Assembly (NCBI GenBank): GCA_013398955.1 | Contig: VWPU01009593.1 | Location: 1-64,000, forward strand | Reading direction: 5' to 3' | DNA from: Callaeas wilsoni | Taxonomy: Eukaryota; Chordata; Aves; Passeriformes; Callaeidae | Length of the DNA: 64,000 bases | Part shown: piece after piece, positions 60,953 to 64,000 of the stretch | How the letters are laid out: every line of letters starts with the position of its first letter | How positions within the stretch are numbered: position 1 is the stretch's first letter | Made by a program: the position numbers and the translations under genes | The notes under the pieces: generated by a model | Databases searched by the model: none | Told to the model about the DNA's origin: nothing | The model's input: the letters and a program-made list of their open reading frames with translations, nothing else

Positions 60953-63900
60953 GGTCAACAAGCTTGCTTTGTGCCCGTGTGTGCGTGTGTGTGGCTGTTG
61001 CCCATTGTGGTTGTAGCTGAGCCCCACACAACTCGCTCTGACACTGAGGCACCTATGTCCTACCCCCATTGCCACCAGCTTCTCCAGAGCTTTGTGAGTT
61101 TGGATGCTGAATTCTTTATCTTTGGCAGCTCAATGCATGTGATGAGGTATGCAAACTACCAACTGAGCTGAATATGATGTGCTGAAGGTTCCAATGCTGA
61201 ATACACTTCAAGCTTTTTGGTAGATTTTTCTCTCTCGTTATATAAATATGTTGTTTTACTATAAATACCAATTTTCAAGCTGTCTCTGAAAACAGAGTCC
61301 GTTCTCTGTTTTGAAATACCATTTCTCATGTCAGAGATTTGACAGAGGAATAAAATACCTATTTGTGTCTGCTTAGAGAAGGGGAGGGGGGGAGGAAAAG
61401 GGCATCCTGTAAAGAGCGTAATGCAAAGCGATGCCAGTTGTCACTGCCTTACACTCATGACCTTGTACATCAATGACCTGTGAGCTACCATTTCCTTGCT
61501 CTGTCGTTTGAAGTACAGTTTGCGACATTTCCACTGTACTGTTACTGCTGTCTTTTTTCTTAAACCTGACCTGGGGGAAGAGAGGGAAGAGTTATGTGTT
61601 CAAAGAAAGCAACATCAAAGTATTCCCAGCAGCCAGTCAAAGCTTCAGTTGATACTAATTCTAATAACTGTGGCTGGTGATGTGTACTGTTTACATGGGT
61701 AACCACCTGCCTGATACTTGCAGCCTTCTCTGAGGTGTTTTTGGGTTTTTTTTTAAGTAGATGAGTTTGTGTTTTCTAATAGATTTTAGTTGACAACACA
61801 GAACCAGCGGTGTTGGATGCAATGCTACTGTAATAGCTGTAACAGAGATTGTCTGGAATTACAACATTAAGGTTGATGGGAGCCTCCAAAACGTTGGATA
61901 AAAACACTGAATAAAATTAAAAGGTAGAAATGAACCTCTGTGCTCAATGTAGTTACCTAAAGAATTTTAAAAGCCTGTCCACAGTGTGTATGCCTGTGCT
62001 AGTGCAGAGCAGTTATTAGATTTTAAATTAATTTCATTTTTATTCAGCATTATGTTCCTTTTTCAAGTCACGAAAGTTGCTCCTAGTTTATGACTGTGAG
62101 ACCAGAATAACTAAGAGAGGAAAAAAAGGGGTAATATTCATTGTGTATGATTTCAGCTCAAACTCTCACAATTAAAGGGAATGTCTAAATTGCCGATTGA
62201 AAAATACGCAAATGTCATCCATTGACAATTGAAGCAAACATATTGCATGAATTAATGTTTCAGTTGCAGCGTGTACTGAGTCTACATGTATGTGCAGTAT
62301 TGTACATGAATATACGGTAACAATAGACCTGTACATCCTCTGTAGTATTTTCTTGGCCCAATGAGTTTTCATCTCTCTGTCAAAACATGTCATGCATTGC
62401 AGTAAGCTAATGTGTTCTTAGGTTAATCGCTAATCCGCCTATGTATTGGTAAATGTTGCCATGGGCACAGCAACAGCAGAGCAGAGATGAGCTTTTGCCT
62501 GGTTGGAGATGAAAAGTGGCTATTTTTACGTTTTATACCCATTTGATCAATCACAAATGAGAATAAGAGGATAAAGAAGCATGTTTCACTGCCTTTTTAA
62601 AATTTAATTACAGAAACATTTTTCATGTGTACTTTGCAATATGCAGGTAATATTTACTATATGTTCGTTACTTCGACAAAGCTCTCTTTTTTGTTGGGCT
62701 TCATAGTCACCAGATTGTTTTACAAGGTGCAGTATCCTACATATCATCAGCAAGGAAAAATCTTGCCCCTTTTTTCATGCCAACATAAAAAACACCCATT
62801 TTGGGTATTGCTGAGTCTCATTATTTGAAACTTAATTCCGTCCCTGAAGTACTCCATGCTGCCACAATGCTGCATAATAAGTTACTTAGTTGTGCAGATT
62901 AAAATCCTGGACTGACTCTTGTCCCCTTTTTGTGGCCTTTTTGTCCAAAAGAAAGAAGATTAAACTATTTAAATGGAACATGATTATGGTTTATTTTGTT
63001 AGCATGTGCAGTGATGAGTCTTTGACCTACATTTCTTGTGTCGTGTGCTCTTGCCCTATATCTGGATAACGAATGACAGAAACATTGATGTGGGCTGACC
63101 TCTATTTCACATAGTTTTTGGTCTTTTTTATATACATAAGGAGAACACTGAGATACAAATCTTCAGTTGTATCCTAACAAAATCCCAAAGAAGAAAAACA
63201 CTTCTTTCAACAGAAAAAAAAAAAAAGAAAACATTTAGGCACGATGCCTGATACATCAAGTTATTTGGAAAGTATGCAAAGGGCAAAAAGGGTGTCTGCT
63301 GTTAAGTCGTCTGAGTACTTGATATAGATGCTCATGGATAAGATTATGTGACTAGAAGTTGCGTCCTAAAGTCTCTTTCTGTTTCAAAAGGGAGTTTTTT
63401 AATCAAATTTGGGCAGTTAACAAATCATGCTCAGAAGCTGACTTTCTCTGGATGCTCCAGAAAGTCAAGCTAAGTCTTTATGCATCTCTCTTCAGACTAT
63501 TAGTGTTCTTCTGGAGATTCTGACCTCCAAGAAATGCCTGCAAAAAAAGGCCTCCTTCATGATGGCCCTTCTCTCCCTGCTACCGGTGCTGTTTTGGTAT
63601 GTTGAGGGAAATGTGCATATGTGGCCTCTATTAATACTAATGCTCTTTGCAGTTCAGCAGGTAAATATAAGCCTGTAGGGCTCAGTGCCGCAGTTTGTCT
63701 CACTGAAAATTAGTGCCAAGGTAAATAGATTTTTGAGAAAGCTTGTCTAAACCAAGGCAAACGTCTTCTGCTTGTTTTAAAGTAGTTTGTTACACAGTTT
63801 GTCTAGGCAGTTGTACTGGAACCATAACATGAAAGAAAAGAATTATCAAAGATATTTATTATTGAAACCAATATGATAGCTTAATTCCATTATCTCTCAG

Positions 63901-64000
63901 AAAGTCTGATGTTGATAGTGATATATAATTAGAAAAAAATTTAAAGATAGTGCCTTTCTAGGGGAGGAACTAGCAACGTTTCTTTCTCCTTCACCAGTCT
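60953..64000. other. Intronic sequence with a candidate conserved element near 62120-62480
   Basis: This segment is low in CpG, lacks repeats and is dense in POU, SOX and homeodomain-type cores around 62160-62330. The expected ELMO1 Val480 exon was not found before the window ends. Confidence 0.5.

Larger units (their letters stand above)
18662..64000 (+). other. ELMO1: ELMO1 intron, downstream part, holding an internal promoter
   Basis: The next ELMO1 exon should start with Val-Met-Gln-Val-Val; no such coding sequence was found up to 64000, so this intron is longer than 45 kb. It begins with a GC donor and contains the CpG-island promoter near 41 kb. A nested gene on either strand cannot be excluded, but no convincing exon was seen. 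Confidence 0.7.

Noticed and set aside
1..64000. CRISPR arrays, operons, phage or bacterial mobile systems
   Set aside because: The window is vertebrate intronic DNA, and no direct repeats with regular spacers or compact gene clusters occur.

Overview
The window is nuclear DNA from a bird, most likely a songbird. The evidence is a set of CR1 (chicken repeat 1) LINE fragments and a solo retroviral LTR whose first bases and internal sequence resemble LTR families I know from passerines. There are no bacterial-style genes, operons or CRISPR arrays. Almost all of the sequence is intron.

One protein-coding exon is clear. Bases 18525-18661 (+) encode 45 codons that I recognise as part of ELMO1 (engulfment and cell motility 1, the DOCK1-binding scaffold that activates RAC). 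It corresponds to about residues 435-479 of the 727-residue human protein, the C-terminal end of the ELMO domain. It has a normal AG acceptor but a non-canonical GC donor, followed 10 bases later by a G-run cluster that fits a G-quadruplex pattern. I found no other ELMO1 exon, so at least 18.5 kb of intron lies upstream and at least 45 kb downstream.

The second functional element is a CpG island at about 40.89-41.49 kb, inside the downstream intron. It has a GC box, two CCAAT boxes, a TATA-like element at good spacing and a good splice donor, which together look like a promoter with a first exon on the + strand. Its position, just before the exon that should begin at ELMO1 Val480-Met481, fits an internal promoter for the short ELMO1 isoform known in human (about 247 residues, keeping the PH domain and the DOCK-binding C-terminus). 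This link is inferred.

Layout: 1-18524 upstream intron with a CA repeat, a solo LTR (1358-1766), CR1 pieces and a 196-bp AAGAG array (6400-6595); 18525-18661 the ELMO1 exon; 18662-40.8 kb intron with an A/C-rich G-free tract, a CTCF-like site, an old CR1 (30118-30772) and a younger CR1 (40152-40577); 40640-40679 an alternating purine-pyrimidine (Z-DNA-prone) tract; 40.89-41.49 kb the promoter and first exon; the rest is intron with a polypyrimidine array, short CR1 tails and some AT-rich stretches that may be conserved non-coding elements. I found no previously undescribed biological system. The most interesting points are the GC donor with its adjacent G-runs and the internal promoter in the same intron.
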